The notes below the pieces were generated by a model. That model saw only the letters and a program-made list of their open reading frames with translations. It made no database searches and was not told where the DNA came from. Made by a program: the position numbers and the translations under genes. A DNA stretch of 64,000 nucleotides from JACKAQ01 sp020634975 [NCBI: Calditrichia bacterium] (GTDB taxonomy: Bacteria > Calditrichota > Calditrichia > RBG-13-44-9), in NCBI GenBank assembly GCA_020634975.1, contig JACKAQ010000001.1, positions 992,001-1,056,000 on the forward strand, written 5' to 3'. Below are positions 35,635 through 43,625 of this stretch, piece by piece; positions within the stretch are counted from its first letter, which is position 1, and every line of letters begins with the position of its first letter.

Positions 35635-37446
35635 TCACTTTTTAAACCGCCGCTCCAGTTCTTCCAGTTCCAGTGTCACAATTACCGGACGACCGTGCGG
35701 ACCGAAATACGGCTCTTTTGTGGCAAACAGTTGATCCACCAGCGCACTCATCGCTTCCGGCGTTAATTTTTCACCGGATTTGATAGCATTTTTTGCCGCA
35801 AAAGCCGCTGCCATTTTCTCCGCCGGTGACTTTTTTTCACCTTTGTGTTCGCGAAAGTGATCGATTATTTCCAGCAATATTTGCGTTTCGCTGCCCACTT
35901 TCACATCGGAGGGAATGGCTTCCACCGCAACCGTTCGCCCGGAAAGCGTGTTGATCACAAACCCGATTTGGCGCAGCCAATCGCCGATTTCCTCAAAAAT
36001 CAGAAAATCTTCGATACTCAATTCCTGCGTTTGCGGGAACAGCAACTGCTGCGACGACATTTTTTCACCCTGCAACAAATAGCCGAGCGTTCGCTCAAAC
36101 AGCACCCGTTCGTGCGCCAGATTTTGGTCGATAATCACCAACCCGCTTTTGATTTGGGAAAAAATATAGCGTCCGTGCACCTGCCACAATTTTTGCGGCG
36201 CGCCGGATTGTTCAGTTGGCGCGTCGATCAGATCATCCGATTTACCGCCGGTAATTTCCTGCGGTTTGGGCGGCAGCGGCTGGTAATCGAAGCGCATCTG
36301 CGATGCTTCCGGTTTCTGCGGCTGGATCTGCAACCTGCCGATGCCCGGTTTGCTTTCGCGCGGCGAAAAATTCATTTTTGGCAAATTTTCGAAATGCTGA
36401 CGGATTTCCCGGCGGCGTTCCACCGGCTCACCGGTGTTGATGGAAATCAGCGGTGCGCCGTCGCGGGTCTGGATGCCGCGCCGAACCGCGTTCAAAAACA
36501 GGTGATAAATCGCCTGCTCGTTGGCGAAACGCACCTCCATTTTGTTGGGATGCACATTCACGTCCACCAGTCGCGGCGGCAATTCCAGAAACATAATGAA
36601 CTGCGGATAGCGCGTCCGGTCGATCAAATTGCCGTATCCCTGAAAAATCGCGTGCGTCAAACTGCGATTAATAATGGAGCGCCGATTCAGAAAAATAAAC
36701 TGATTTTCGGTAGTGCCCCGGGCTTTGTCCGGGCGGCAGGCGTAGCCTTCCAAAATCGTGTCGCCCATTTCCTCGCGAACGAACACCAGCGATTCGTAAA
36801 ATTCTTTCCCGAACACATCGCTGATGCGCTCATCCATCACCGCGCGCGGCAGTTCGAACAGCGTTTCGCCGTTGTGCACGAGCGAAAACTGAACGCCGGG
36901 ATAGCTCAAAAAAAAGCGTTTCACGGTTTTGAGAATGTGGTTGAACTCGGTGACATCTGCGCGCAAAAAATTGCGGCGCGCCGGCGTGTTGAAAAACAAA
37001 TTTTTGATCGCGATAGTTGTTCCGGGCTTAAATGCAATTTTTTCAACAGTTTCCACCTGTCCGCCGTTGATGAGCACACGCGTGCCCACCTGCTGACCGG
37101 TTTCGCAGGTTTTCACCTCCACCCGGGAAACCGATGCGATGCTCGGCAGCGCTTCGCCGCGAAAACCGAGTGTTCGCAGCGCATCCAGATCGCTGGCGGC
37201 GGTGATTTTGCTGGTGGCGTGCCGCTCGAATGCCAGCACCACTTCGTCTTCCGAAATTCCGGCACCGTTGTCGATCACCTGAATCAGCTCTTTCCCGGCT
37301 TTGCTGATGATGATGCTCACCTCGTCCGCACCGGCGTCCAGCGAATTTTCCACCAATTCCTTCACCACCGAGGCGGGGCGATCCACCACTTCTCCGGCGG
37401 CGATTTTGTTGGCGATATGCGGCGGTAATACTTTTATTTTGGGCAT
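35635..37446 (-). CDS. mutL: DNA mismatch repair protein MutL, with altered endonuclease motifs
   Basis: 603 residues. The N-terminal GHKL ATPase is intact (ELVENSLDAGAD, DNGAGI, RHATSKI, TLGFRGEALPSIASV). In the C-terminal dimerisation domain, three motifs that build the metal site of endonuclease-type MutL are changed: DQHA-x2-E-x4-E reads DQNLAHERVLFE (His to Asn), the ACxxA-type helix reads AAFAAKNAIKSG (no Cys), and CPHGRP reads GPHGRP (Cys to Gly). This suggests weakened or lost nicking activity, although the His of PHGRP is kept. MutL couples MutS mismatch recognition to strand removal. It overlaps the longer form of the next hydrolase frame. Confidence 0.96.
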   Translation of the reverse strand: MPKIKVLPPHIANKIAAGEVVDRPASVVKELVENSLDAGADEVSIIISKAGKELIQVIDNGAGISEDEVVLAFERHATSKITAASDLDALRTLGFRGEALPSIASVSRVEVKTCETGQQVGTRVLINGGQVETVEKIAFKPGTTIAIKNLFFNTPARRNFLRADVTEFNHILKTVKRFFLSYPGVQFSLVHNGETLFELPRAVMDERISDVFGKEFYESLVFVREEMGDTILEGYACRPDKARGTTENQFIFLNRRSIINRSLTHAIFQGYGNLIDRTRYPQFIMFLELPPRLVDVNVHPNKMEVRFANEQAIYHLFLNAVRRGIQTRDGAPLISINTGEPVERRREIRQHFENLPKMNFSPRESKPGIGRLQIQPQKPEASQMRFDYQPLPPKPQEITGGKSDDLIDAPTEQSGAPQKLWQVHGRYIFSQIKSGLVIIDQNLAHERVLFERTLGYLLQGEKMSSQQLLFPQTQELSIEDFLIFEEIGDWLRQIGFVINTLSGRTVAVEAIPSDVKVGSETQILLEIIDHFREHKGEKKSPAEKMAAAFAAKNAIKSGEKLTPEAMSALVDQLFATKEPYFGPHGRPVIVTLELEELERRFKK

Positions 37447-37561
37447 TTCTCGTTTTCTCTTTTCATTTCCGGGTTAACAATATAATAAAATTCGCTGAAT
37501 TGCACCGGAAAATTCTCGATTTCGGCGCAGCCGGGTATTTGGTAAATGAAATTTCTGGGTA

Positions 37562-37610
37562 ACTTCGATGCTACTCAGACCGCTGTCATGCTGAGCGAAG
37601 TCGAAGTATC
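37562..37610. repeat. Imperfect hairpin repeat (ACTTCGA..TCGAAGT)
   Basis: ACTTCGA and CTCAG pair with CTGAG and TCGAAGT across short bulges. The right half (GTCATGCTGAGCGAAGTCGAAG-type) resembles an intergenic palindrome that I have seen widely in environmental bacterial genomes. It lies between mutL and the GntR operon. Confidence 0.5.
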
Positions 37611-37635
37611 TGAAACACGGTAACCAACATAGCCG

Positions 37636-37710
37636 GGAGATTCCTGCATTCGCAGGAATGACAATAAAAACAAACATTTAGCATTTACTCCCGCGAATGC
37701 AGGCATCTCC
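37636..37710. repeat. Facing pair of dispersed palindromic repeats, right copy diverged
   Basis: A good unit at 37636-37662 (GGAGATTCCTGCATTCGC..) faces a decayed inverted unit at about 37684-37710. It is the same family as the perfect pair at 21728-21789. A run of 17 A follows at 37749-37765. Confidence 0.7.
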
Positions 37711-37783
37711 GGTTTTATCTGAAAGCATCATATATTCAACAACATATCAAAAAAAAAAAAAAAAAGTGTAAGAATTTGAAACT

Positions 37784-37812
37784 TAACTGTATATATTGAG
37801 TATATACAGTTA
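37784..37812. promoter_or_regulatory. Perfect 12-bp inverted repeat, likely GntR operator
   Basis: TAACTGTATATA, spacer TTGAG, TATATACAGTTA. It stands 78 bases before the GntR gene, and its CTGTATATA half-site resembles operators of YtrA-subfamily GntR regulators, which usually repress their own ABC operon. This is inference from position and symmetry. Confidence 0.7.
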
Positions 37813-37889
37813 GCACAATTAACAGGTGCAAAATTGGTAAAAAAATCGGATTTGAATTTCGAAACCGGAATGTATTTACGAGGCAAAAA

Positions 37890-38288
37890 ATGATTCTCAA
37901 TTTAACCGATATATCCGATGAGCCGTTGCAAAGCCAGATTTCCCGGCAGATTCGCGCAAAAATTTTGGCTGGCGATCTGCCCGCCGGTGCGGATTTGCCA
38001 TCAATCCGCAGCCTGGCAAAAGAGAATCGCGTGAGCGTGATAACCGTTCAGCGCGCTTACGAAAATCTGGACCGGCAGGGGCTCATTCATTCGCGAAGGG
38101 GAAAGGGGTTTTTCGTGTCTACCGTTGAAAAAGATACCAAAAAAGAGATGGCTCGCGAGCGACTGATCGAACACCTGAAAGCGCCGTTTAGCGCCGCAAT
38201 TGCAGAAGGATTGAGCATCGATGAAATTCGCAACACGCTGGAAGCAATACTCAGCGAATGCGCAACAGAAGCCGCAAGCCGTGCCTGA
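37890..38288 (+). CDS. GntR-family regulator, YtrA subfamily
   Basis: 132 residues. An N-terminal winged helix (QSQISRQIRAKILAGDLPAGADLPSIRSLAKENRVSVITVQRAYENLDRQGLIHSRRGKGFFV) is followed by only about 50 residues of helical tail. This short build defines the YtrA group, which controls ABC transporters rather than sensing a large ligand. The start has a GAGG seven bases before the ATG. It heads an operon with an ATPase and two permease-like genes and is preceded by a perfect inverted repeat at 37784-37812. The stop is followed by about 115 bases before the ATPase. Confidence 0.92.
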   Translation: MILNLTDISDEPLQSQISRQIRAKILAGDLPAGADLPSIRSLAKENRVSVITVQRAYENLDRQGLIHSRRGKGFFVSTVEKDTKKEMARERLIEHLKAPFSAAIAEGLSIDEIRNTLEAILSECATEAASRA

Positions 38289-38404
38289 GCAACACCAATG
38301 GCTCCGAATTTGACAACTGTCAGGTTTGCAGCTTTCAAAAATCATGGAATTCATGCAGCAAAATGCCAATATTGCAAACGATAACCACAATGAAGGAGGA
38401 TATT

Positions 38405-39310
38405 ATGTCTTCTGCCTTCGAACTCCGAAACATCATCAAACGATATCCGGATTTCCAGCTCGGACCGCTATCGTTATCTGTCGAACCCGGAACGGTGCTG
38501 GGTTACATCGGGCCAAACGGTTCCGGCAAAACCACCACCATGCATTGCATGACCGGATTGGTGAAACCGGATTCCGGTGATATCGAAATTTTTGGTCGCC
38601 GGAACGATCCCAACCAACCGGACTGGAAATTTGATATCGGCTATGTCGGCGATGTCCACGTGTTTTACGAAAACTGGACAGCCGCCAAAAATCTCAAGTT
38701 TCTCTCCAAATTTTACCCGAACTGGTCGGATGAATATATGATGAATCTGGTGCAGCGGTTTAAGCTGCCGCTGGATCGCAAAGCGAAGGCGCTTTCAACC
38801 GGAAACCGGGTGAAACTGGCGTTGGTGAGCGCATTGGCGCATCGTCCCAAATTGTTGCTGCTCGACGAGCCGACCGCCGGACTCGATCCGGTTGTGCGCA
38901 CCGAAGTGCTCGATATTTTGTTCGAAGTTCTGGAGGATGGCGATCGGGCGATTTTTTACTCCACCCACATTTTGTCGGATATCGCACGGCTGGCGGATGA
39001 ACTGGCATTTCTGGACAACGGCAGCATCAAACTGCGAACAGCGAAAGAATTGCTCACCGATCACTGGCGGCGCATTTCTTTCCGGTTGCCGCAACATCAG
39101 CAGGTGATTAGCGGCGTGGTGTCACACAAAAATGAGGGTGCGGAACATCAGGTGATCAGTGCGGATCACGAAATCACGCTGCGCCAGTTGCGGGAATTGG
39201 GCGCGGAAAACATCTACGAAAATCGCATGAGCATCGATGAAATTTCCGTAGAAATCCTCAAAGGAGATAAACATGTGGTTACTGCTCAAAACGGAAATGG
39301 CGTATCATAA
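38405..39310 (+). CDS. ABC transporter ATP-binding protein
   Basis: About 301 residues. The ATG at 38405 is chosen because GGAGG lies directly upstream (GGAGGATATT-ATG); the longer frame adds a non-homologous stretch overlapping the GntR gene. Motifs: Walker A GPNGSGKTTT, a degenerate signature LSTGNRVKLAL in place of LSGGQ, Walker B LLLLDEPTAGLD and switch His in STHILSD. It powers the two permease-like proteins encoded next. YtrA-linked ABC systems of this kind are usually tied to envelope stress or antibiotic response, but the substrate is not visible. It overlaps the next gene by 38 bases. Confidence 0.95.
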   Translation: MSSAFELRNIIKRYPDFQLGPLSLSVEPGTVLGYIGPNGSGKTTTMHCMTGLVKPDSGDIEIFGRRNDPNQPDWKFDIGYVGDVHVFYENWTAAKNLKFLSKFYPNWSDEYMMNLVQRFKLPLDRKAKALSTGNRVKLALVSALAHRPKLLLLDEPTAGLDPVVRTEVLDILFEVLEDGDRAIFYSTHILSDIARLADELAFLDNGSIKLRTAKELLTDHWRRISFRLPQHQQVISGVVSHKNEGAEHQVISADHEITLRQLRELGAENIYENRMSIDEISVEILKGDKHVVTAQNGNGVS

Positions 39311-39956
39311 ACGCCTGTTTTTTGGATTTTTTATCACAACGCCAATAATCGCCGGAATACTGACGGTCCGGTCGCTGGAACATTTGCCGGCAAACTTTTG
39401 GGCTTTCCTGTTGATTTTTCTGATGTTACAAAACTGGATCGCTTATCGCAACAAAGAGCATCGCGAGCGAATTCATGCGTTGCTGCCGGTTTCGCCGGTG
39501 CAAATTGCAACCCTGCGATTGCTGATGATTTTCATTTTGGCAATTGTTTATGTAACAGTGTTGCTGATCTTCATAAAAATATTTGATGCCGGAATGCCGG
39601 CACATCTCTCGCTGCAACTGAAAGGTCTGAGCGTCATATTCGGCGGATTTGCCATTTATTTCCTCATACGCGATCATCTGATGGTGTTTTTGCGCAACCG
39701 TGGGATCTCAAAAAACAATGTATTTGTGGGATTAATGTTGTTCCTTTTGGGACTGAATTTGTTGGGCATTCTCGCATTTGTTCAGGTGAAAGCAGGATTA
39801 ATTCCGTATGAAATCATCGATAGCGTGATGTATTTCATCATTGGCAGCAATCCGTTTGCGGGGAATATCGGGATCATCAAATTCGCGGCGTTCTGTTTCG
39901 CGGTGGCGGGAGTGACCATTTTTTCGTATCAACGCCGAAAATCATTTTTGGAATAG
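39273..39956 (+). CDS. ABC-2-type membrane permease subunit
   Basis: 227 residues with about six membrane helices (IAGILTVRSL.., FWAFLLIFLMLQNWI, LMIFILAIVYVTVLLIFI and others). The N-terminal MWLLLKTEMAYHKRLFF and the mid-protein IHALLPVSPVQIATLRLL match the style of permeases encoded with YtrA-type ATPases. The start has AAGGAGAT five to six bases before the ATG and lies inside the 3' end of the ATPase gene, implying coupling. It probably forms a heterodimeric channel with the next gene's product. Confidence 0.85.
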   Translation: MWLLLKTEMAYHKRLFFGFFITTPIIAGILTVRSLEHLPANFWAFLLIFLMLQNWIAYRNKEHRERIHALLPVSPVQIATLRLLMIFILAIVYVTVLLIFIKIFDAGMPAHLSLQLKGLSVIFGGFAIYFLIRDHLMVFLRNRGISKNNVFVGLMLFLLGLNLLGILAFVQVKAGLIPYEIIDSVMYFIIGSNPFAGNIGIIKFAAFCFAVAGVTIFSYQRRKSFLE

Positions 39957-39965
39957 GAGGTTGAT

Positions 39966-40598
39966 ATGTGGCAAATTTTCAAAGCAGAGCTGCGTTACAA
40001 CGCCCTTAGCCTGATGTTCACAACTGCGTTTATCTGTTTTTTCGCGATTCTTTTTGCCCGCGCCAAACTGCTGGAAAATCCCGGGATCATCTTTTTTGTG
40101 CCGCTGACCGTGACCGTAATTATGCATTTTATGATTTATCGCAGCATCGAAAAGCGCGATCGCAAAGATGTTTTGTTGCCGCTGTCGCTGAAGCGAATTG
40201 CCGTTGCGCGATTGCTGCTCATCGTTTTGCCAACGGTGTTTTTCTGCGGCATCTATTGGCTGATTTATCTTTTCGCAGCCATTTCCGGGAATGTCTGGCA
40301 GCATGATTCGCTGGATTTGCTGATGTTTATCGGGGTCATTTTTATGGGTTTCGCGTTATATCTCATCCAACACGATTCGTTTATTTCGGCGATGGGGCGC
40401 GGCAAAGCAGCGGAGTTCGACCTGCTGGCACTGGTGCTGATGCTGCTGGTTTTCCTGATGGGCATTCCGCTAACATTTGCCGCCATCTGGCAATCGCCAA
40501 CCAGCGAGATGTTACGGGTAATGGCGTTTTTTCTGGGTGTAATTTTTCTATTTTTGTCGATAACAGCGTTCACAAAACGCAAAACTTATCTTGAATAA
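39966..40598 (+). CDS. ABC-2-type membrane permease subunit
   Basis: 210 residues, about six membrane helices. MWQIFKAELRYNALSLMFTTAFICFFAILFA and RKDVLLPLSLKRIAVARLLLIVLPTVFFCGIYWLI parallel the preceding permease in length and topology (a KAEL/KTEM start and an L-L-P-x-S loop), so the two are probably old paralogues. AGGAGG stands six bases before the ATG. No periplasmic binding protein is encoded, which fits an exporter or a lipid/peptide-sensing pump. Confidence 0.82.
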   Translation: MWQIFKAELRYNALSLMFTTAFICFFAILFARAKLLENPGIIFFVPLTVTVIMHFMIYRSIEKRDRKDVLLPLSLKRIAVARLLLIVLPTVFFCGIYWLIYLFAAISGNVWQHDSLDLLMFIGVIFMGFALYLIQHDSFISAMGRGKAAEFDLLALVLMLLVFLMGIPLTFAAIWQSPTSEMLRVMAFFLGVIFLFLSITAFTKRKTYLE

Positions 40599-40610
40599 AT
40601 CGAGGTTGTC

Positions 40611-40805
40611 ATGAAATCAACAATTAACCGACTGGCATTGGCGCTGGCGTTTGCCGCTTTAGCCTTTTTTACCGTTTTTCTGAATCCGGATAGCATGCGC
40701 CTGATCGACAAATTTGCCTTATTCGGGTTTGGCATTTTGTCTGGTGTTAATCTTGGAATTTTATGGGTTGAAAAAAGAAACCCGTCGAAAGTAGGTGGAA
40801 AATGA
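40611..40805 (+). CDS. Small two-helix membrane protein of the ABC operon
   Basis: 64 residues with two hydrophobic helices (LALALAFAALAFFTVFL and FALFGFGILSGVNLGILWV) and a basic tail (EKRNPSKVGGK). GAGG precedes the ATG. It lies 12 bases after the second permease and overlaps the next small gene (ATGA), so it belongs to the operon. I do not recognise the family; an accessory or regulatory subunit is a guess. Confidence 0.7.
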   Translation: MKSTINRLALALAFAALAFFTVFLNPDSMRLIDKFALFGFGILSGVNLGILWVEKRNPSKVGGK

Positions 40806-40975
40806 AAAAAACATATCAACATTTATTGAAAATATCGGCGTTTTTGGTGCCGGTTTATTTTATCTATCATCCGCAGCTACAAACAGATGAGAATGACGCT
40901 TTGACAAAATCGCTGTTGAAATACACTTACGCCGGATTCTGTTTTTACGCAATTTTAATGACTTATTCTACTTAG
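40802..40975 (+). CDS. 57-residue membrane peptide, last gene of the ABC operon
   Basis: The ATG at 40802 overlaps the previous stop as ATGA; the frame ends with TAG at 40973-40975. The translation starts MKKTYQHLLKISAFLVPVYF and ends YTYAGFCFYAILMTYST, giving two short hydrophobic stretches. Support comes from the 4-base overlap and the operon position, not from homology. Confidence 0.55.
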   Translation: MKKTYQHLLKISAFLVPVYFIYHPQLQTDENDALTKSLLKYTYAGFCFYAILMTYST

Positions 40976-41020
40976 GCAATAGTTTTCATCGCGAAAATTT
41001 TACGAAACAGTGAAACAGGC

Positions 41021-41054
41021 AAAAAAAAACGCCGGTTCCAGAACAGAACCGGCG
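41021..41054 (-). terminator. Intrinsic terminator read on the minus strand
   Basis: A 9-bp stem (CGCCGGTTC/GAACCGGCG, loop of 7) is followed on the minus strand by nine T. No minus-strand protein gene lies upstream of it before the dehydratase start at 41296, so the transcript it ends is not a recognised gene. Confidence 0.75.
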
Positions 41055-41295
41055 TCGAGAGGTCAGCGTAATTGAGGTCGCCTGTGTTGGTGGAAACATA
41101 CGAAACGGCGCGCTGCGGTCCGTTTGTCGGACGATGGCGAAACGACTGAATTTTCCCGCCAAAATGGTTTCAGGAAATCCCCAACATTGTTTTGCGGTTG
41201 TTATTCATTCGCAATGTTCTGTTTATGTATTGGGAATTTCGTTGCGAAATTGAACGGGCAACTGTAATTTCATTTCCAAAAAAAGGAACACAAAT
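41021..41295 (-). ncRNA. Candidate small RNA ending at the orphan terminator
   Basis: The 320-bp gap between the ABC operon and the dehydratase holds no protein gene. On the minus strand it is GC-rich with several hairpins (for example around 41120-41135, GTCCG/CGGAC) and ends in a strong terminator. A small RNA is the simplest reading. The 5' end is unknown, and I could not match it to 6S, SRP, tmRNA or RNase P RNA. Confidence 0.25.
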
Positions 41296-42255
41296 ATGCC
41301 CGAAGCCTTCCCCACTGCACAGGAAATTCTCGATGCTGCGACACAAATTGCGCCGCACGCCCACCGCACACCCGTACTCACCTGCAAAACACTGGACGAT
41401 CTGACCGGCGCCAGCCTGTTTTTCAAATGCGAAAATTTCCAGAAAGTGGGAGCGTTCAAATTTCGCGGCGCGTGTTTTACGGTAATGTCGCTGCCGGATG
41501 AAGTGGCGCAGCGCGGTGTGGCAACGCATTCATCGGGCAATCATGCGCAGGCGCTGGCGCTGGCGGCAAAAATGCGCGGCATCCCCGCATACATTGTAAT
41601 GCCCAAAACCGCGCCAAAAGTGAAGGTTGCCGCTGTGCGCGGATACGGCGCAGAAATCACCTTTTGCGAGCCGAACCAGCAAGCCCGTGAATCGACGCTG
41701 GAAATGATTGTGGAGAAAACAGGTGCGGAATTTGTGCATCCTTACAACGATTACCGGGTGATCACCGGACAGGCAACCTGCGCGAAGGAGCTGCTCGACG
41801 AAGTGGAAAATCTGGATATCATTTTATCGCCCGTTGGCGGTGGCGGCTTGCTCAGCGGAACGGCGCTTTCTGCGGCGTATTTTTCACCGTCAACCAAAGT
41901 AATAGCCACCGAACCCGCCGGTGCGGATGATGCGTTCCGCTCATTCCGTGATGGGCAAATTTACCCATCCGTGAAGCCGAACACGATTGCGGACGGATTG
42001 CTCACATCGCTGGGTCACCGCACCTTCCCGGTGATTCGCCAATACGTTTCGTCAGTCGTTACCGTGGAAGATGAAACCATCATCCGGGCGATGCGCCTGA
42101 TTTGGGAACGCATGAAAATTATCATCGAACCGTCGTGTGCGGTGCCGTTTGCAGCGGTTTTGGAAAAGAAAGTTGATGCGGCAGGAAAACGGATCGGCAT
42201 CATTTTATCGGGTGGGAATGTGGATCTGGACAAATTGCCGTGGCTGGCATCATAA
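41296..42255 (+). CDS. Threonine/serine dehydratase-like PLP enzyme
   Basis: 319 residues. Fold-type II PLP enzyme: PLP lysine in GAFKFRGA, SSGNHAQALALAA for substrate and cofactor binding, and the phosphate cup VGGGGLLSG. The length without a C-terminal ACT domain fits catabolic threonine dehydratase, serine racemase or hydroxyaspartate ammonia-lyase. It would convert Thr to 2-oxobutyrate plus ammonia, or racemise Ser. AAAAGGAAC lies seven bases before the ATG. Its last 6 bases overlap the convergent PAP2 gene. Confidence 0.92.
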   Translation: MPEAFPTAQEILDAATQIAPHAHRTPVLTCKTLDDLTGASLFFKCENFQKVGAFKFRGACFTVMSLPDEVAQRGVATHSSGNHAQALALAAKMRGIPAYIVMPKTAPKVKVAAVRGYGAEITFCEPNQQARESTLEMIVEKTGAEFVHPYNDYRVITGQATCAKELLDEVENLDIILSPVGGGGLLSGTALSAAYFSPSTKVIATEPAGADDAFRSFRDGQIYPSVKPNTIADGLLTSLGHRTFPVIRQYVSSVVTVEDETIIRAMRLIWERMKIIIEPSCAVPFAAVLEKKVDAAGKRIGIILSGGNVDLDKLPWLAS

Positions 42256-43047
42256 CGGAATCTGAAAGCTCAACACAAAAGCCGAATCATCGTTGGTTTT
42301 GTTGAATTTACGCTCGTGAATTTCCGGGATGCCGTAGCCGATTAACGCACCGACCACACCACCGGCGATCACATCTGAAAAATAATGTTTTCCGGCAAAA
42401 ACCCGTAACAGTGCAACCGCACCGGCAGAGCCCATCGAAATGCCCCAAACGGCAGCCCGCCAATCGGAATCCGGGAAAAAATCCTGATACGTTCGCGCAA
42501 AAAATGTGGCGGAAACAAACCCCATTGTTGCATGTCCGGAGTAAAATGATTTCCGGGCGTAAATTTTCAGCTTTTCTTCCATCGGCACATTTTCGTTGTA
42601 AACAAACGGTCGTTTGCGTTTTACCAGGCTTTTGATGACCAACGACGCGCCATTGGACAAAGCAAGCGTTTCCAGATACATCAGCATAAATCGTCCGGCG
42701 TTGTTTTGAACCCGTTCGGATGAGAGCAGCAGAAACGGCGCCAGCAGATTTGCGTTACGAATCCAGTCGCTGGCTTTTGCGGCTTTCGGCGACCATTGAT
42801 GTGTCGCGAATCGATCCAGCGAATTGACTTCGGCGCGATTGAGTTTGGCAATTTCTGCCGGTTTCAGCGGCTCGATCTTGCTTTCCAGATAAAACCCGAC
42901 ACCCAGCGCAGATAGCCCGCCGATGGTAAGCGGGGCATCTTTACCCCAACTGCTGGTGTAAATAGTTTGGGCGTCAGCCCTGCCGAATTGGCAAACGGTG
43001 ACGCCCAGAATCAGTATCAATTTATTGAGGATATGCAATTTATGCAT
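42250..43047 (-). CDS. PAP2-family phosphatase
   Basis: 265 residues. The three PAP2 motifs are visible: KRKRPF, FYSGHA and LRVFAGKHYFSDVIAG, in the spacing of lipid phosphatases. There is an N-terminal signal or anchor (ILILGVTVCQFGRADA) and several hydrophobic segments later. Such proteins remove phosphate from isoprenyl, phosphatidic acid or related lipids in the envelope. The first half contains FATHQWSPKAAKASDWIRN, the usual lead-in for this subgroup in FCB bacteria. Confidence 0.9.
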   Translation of the reverse strand: MHKLHILNKLILILGVTVCQFGRADAQTIYTSSWGKDAPLTIGGLSALGVGFYLESKIEPLKPAEIAKLNRAEVNSLDRFATHQWSPKAAKASDWIRNANLLAPFLLLSSERVQNNAGRFMLMYLETLALSNGASLVIKSLVKRKRPFVYNENVPMEEKLKIYARKSFYSGHATMGFVSATFFARTYQDFFPDSDWRAAVWGISMGSAGAVALLRVFAGKHYFSDVIAGGVVGALIGYGIPEIHERKFNKTNDDSAFVLSFQIPL

Positions 43048-43063
43048 TCAATTCCAATTTTTT

Positions 43064-43097
43064 GCTGTTAGCGATTAGCTGTTAGCGATTAGCTGTC
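43064..43097. repeat. 14-bp tandem repeat overlapping a stop codon
   Basis: The unit GCTGTTAGCGATTA occurs 2.4 times. It can be read as paired 7-bp units. The last codons and stop (TANR, stop) of the four-helix-bundle gene are made from it. Confidence 0.85.
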
Positions 43098-43441
43098 AGT
43101 TTTCTGATAAAACTATTCAGCATACGCTTAATTTCATTAATTTCGTCATCTAATATTTTGTACTGCTCAACATTAATATATCCCAAGTCTTTCGACAATA
43201 GAATTTGGTATTCAACTTCGCTGGTTGAACCGGCGGCAATGATCATAAATCTCGCAAAATCCCGATCGGTATCCCTGCCACAGCCTTCGGCAATATTTGT
43301 CGAGATTGATGCTGCGGCTCTGCGAAGCTGTGAAACCAATCCAAATTTTTCGGCATCGGGAAAATGTTTCGAGATTTCATAAATTTTTAGTGTCAGCGCA
43401 TGCGCTTTCTCCCAAACTTTTAAATTTTTGAAATCCCTCAT
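43082..43441 (-). CDS. Four helix bundle protein (S23/IVS-type family)
   Basis: 119 residues. MRDFKNLKVWEKAHALTLKIYE, the LRRAAASISTNIAEGCGR centre and ARFMIIAAGSTSEVEYQILLSKDLGYI are the hallmarks of the small four-helix-bundle family first described from intervening sequences in 23S rRNA genes. Copies are common as stand-alone chromosomal genes in FCB bacteria, and their function is unknown. Here it is free-standing, with its C-terminal residues contributed by a tandem repeat. Confidence 0.92.
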   Translation of the reverse strand: MRDFKNLKVWEKAHALTLKIYEISKHFPDAEKFGLVSQLRRAAASISTNIAEGCGRDTDRDFARFMIIAAGSTSEVEYQILLSKDLGYINVEQYKILDDEINEIKRMLNSFIRKLTANR

Positions 43442-43525
43442 GTTTCACCAAGGCTATTTGTCAAATGCTAACGATGCAAATTACAGACTGGATAGAAAGA
43501 ACCAAATCCAGTGCATTTTATCGGG

Positions 43526-43544
43526 GGAGATTCCTGCATTCGCA
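43526..43544. repeat. Partial copy of the dispersed palindromic repeat
   Basis: GGAGATTCCTGCATTCGCA is kept, but the right arm decays after it. It lies in the gap between the four-helix-bundle gene and the peptidase gene. Confidence 0.55.
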
Positions 43545-43597
43545 AGAGTCTCCTGCCACATTATCCAATCGATGTATCAGCAAGAATAGGCCTTAAC

Positions 43598-43625
43598 AGC
43601 TAAAAGCTAAAAGCCAACAGCAACC
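43598..43625. repeat. 7-bp tandem repeat abutting the peptidase stop codon
   Basis: Units AGCTAAA, AGCTAAA, AGCCAAC, AGCAACC run directly up to the stop codon of the M28 peptidase gene. Confidence 0.8.

Noticed and set aside
35845-37428. 527-codon frame opposite mutL
   Set aside because: Shadow frame; His/Phe/Arg-rich without domains, while mutL motifs are on the other strand.
37749-37765. Run of 17 A considered as part of a terminator or attachment site
   Set aside because: No stem next to it and no duplicated flank; noted only as a homopolymer that could also cause sequencing error.
41021-41295. 6S RNA, SRP RNA or tmRNA in the dehydratase upstream gap
   Set aside because: No conserved sequence of these RNAs could be matched by eye; kept only as an unnamed RNA candidate.
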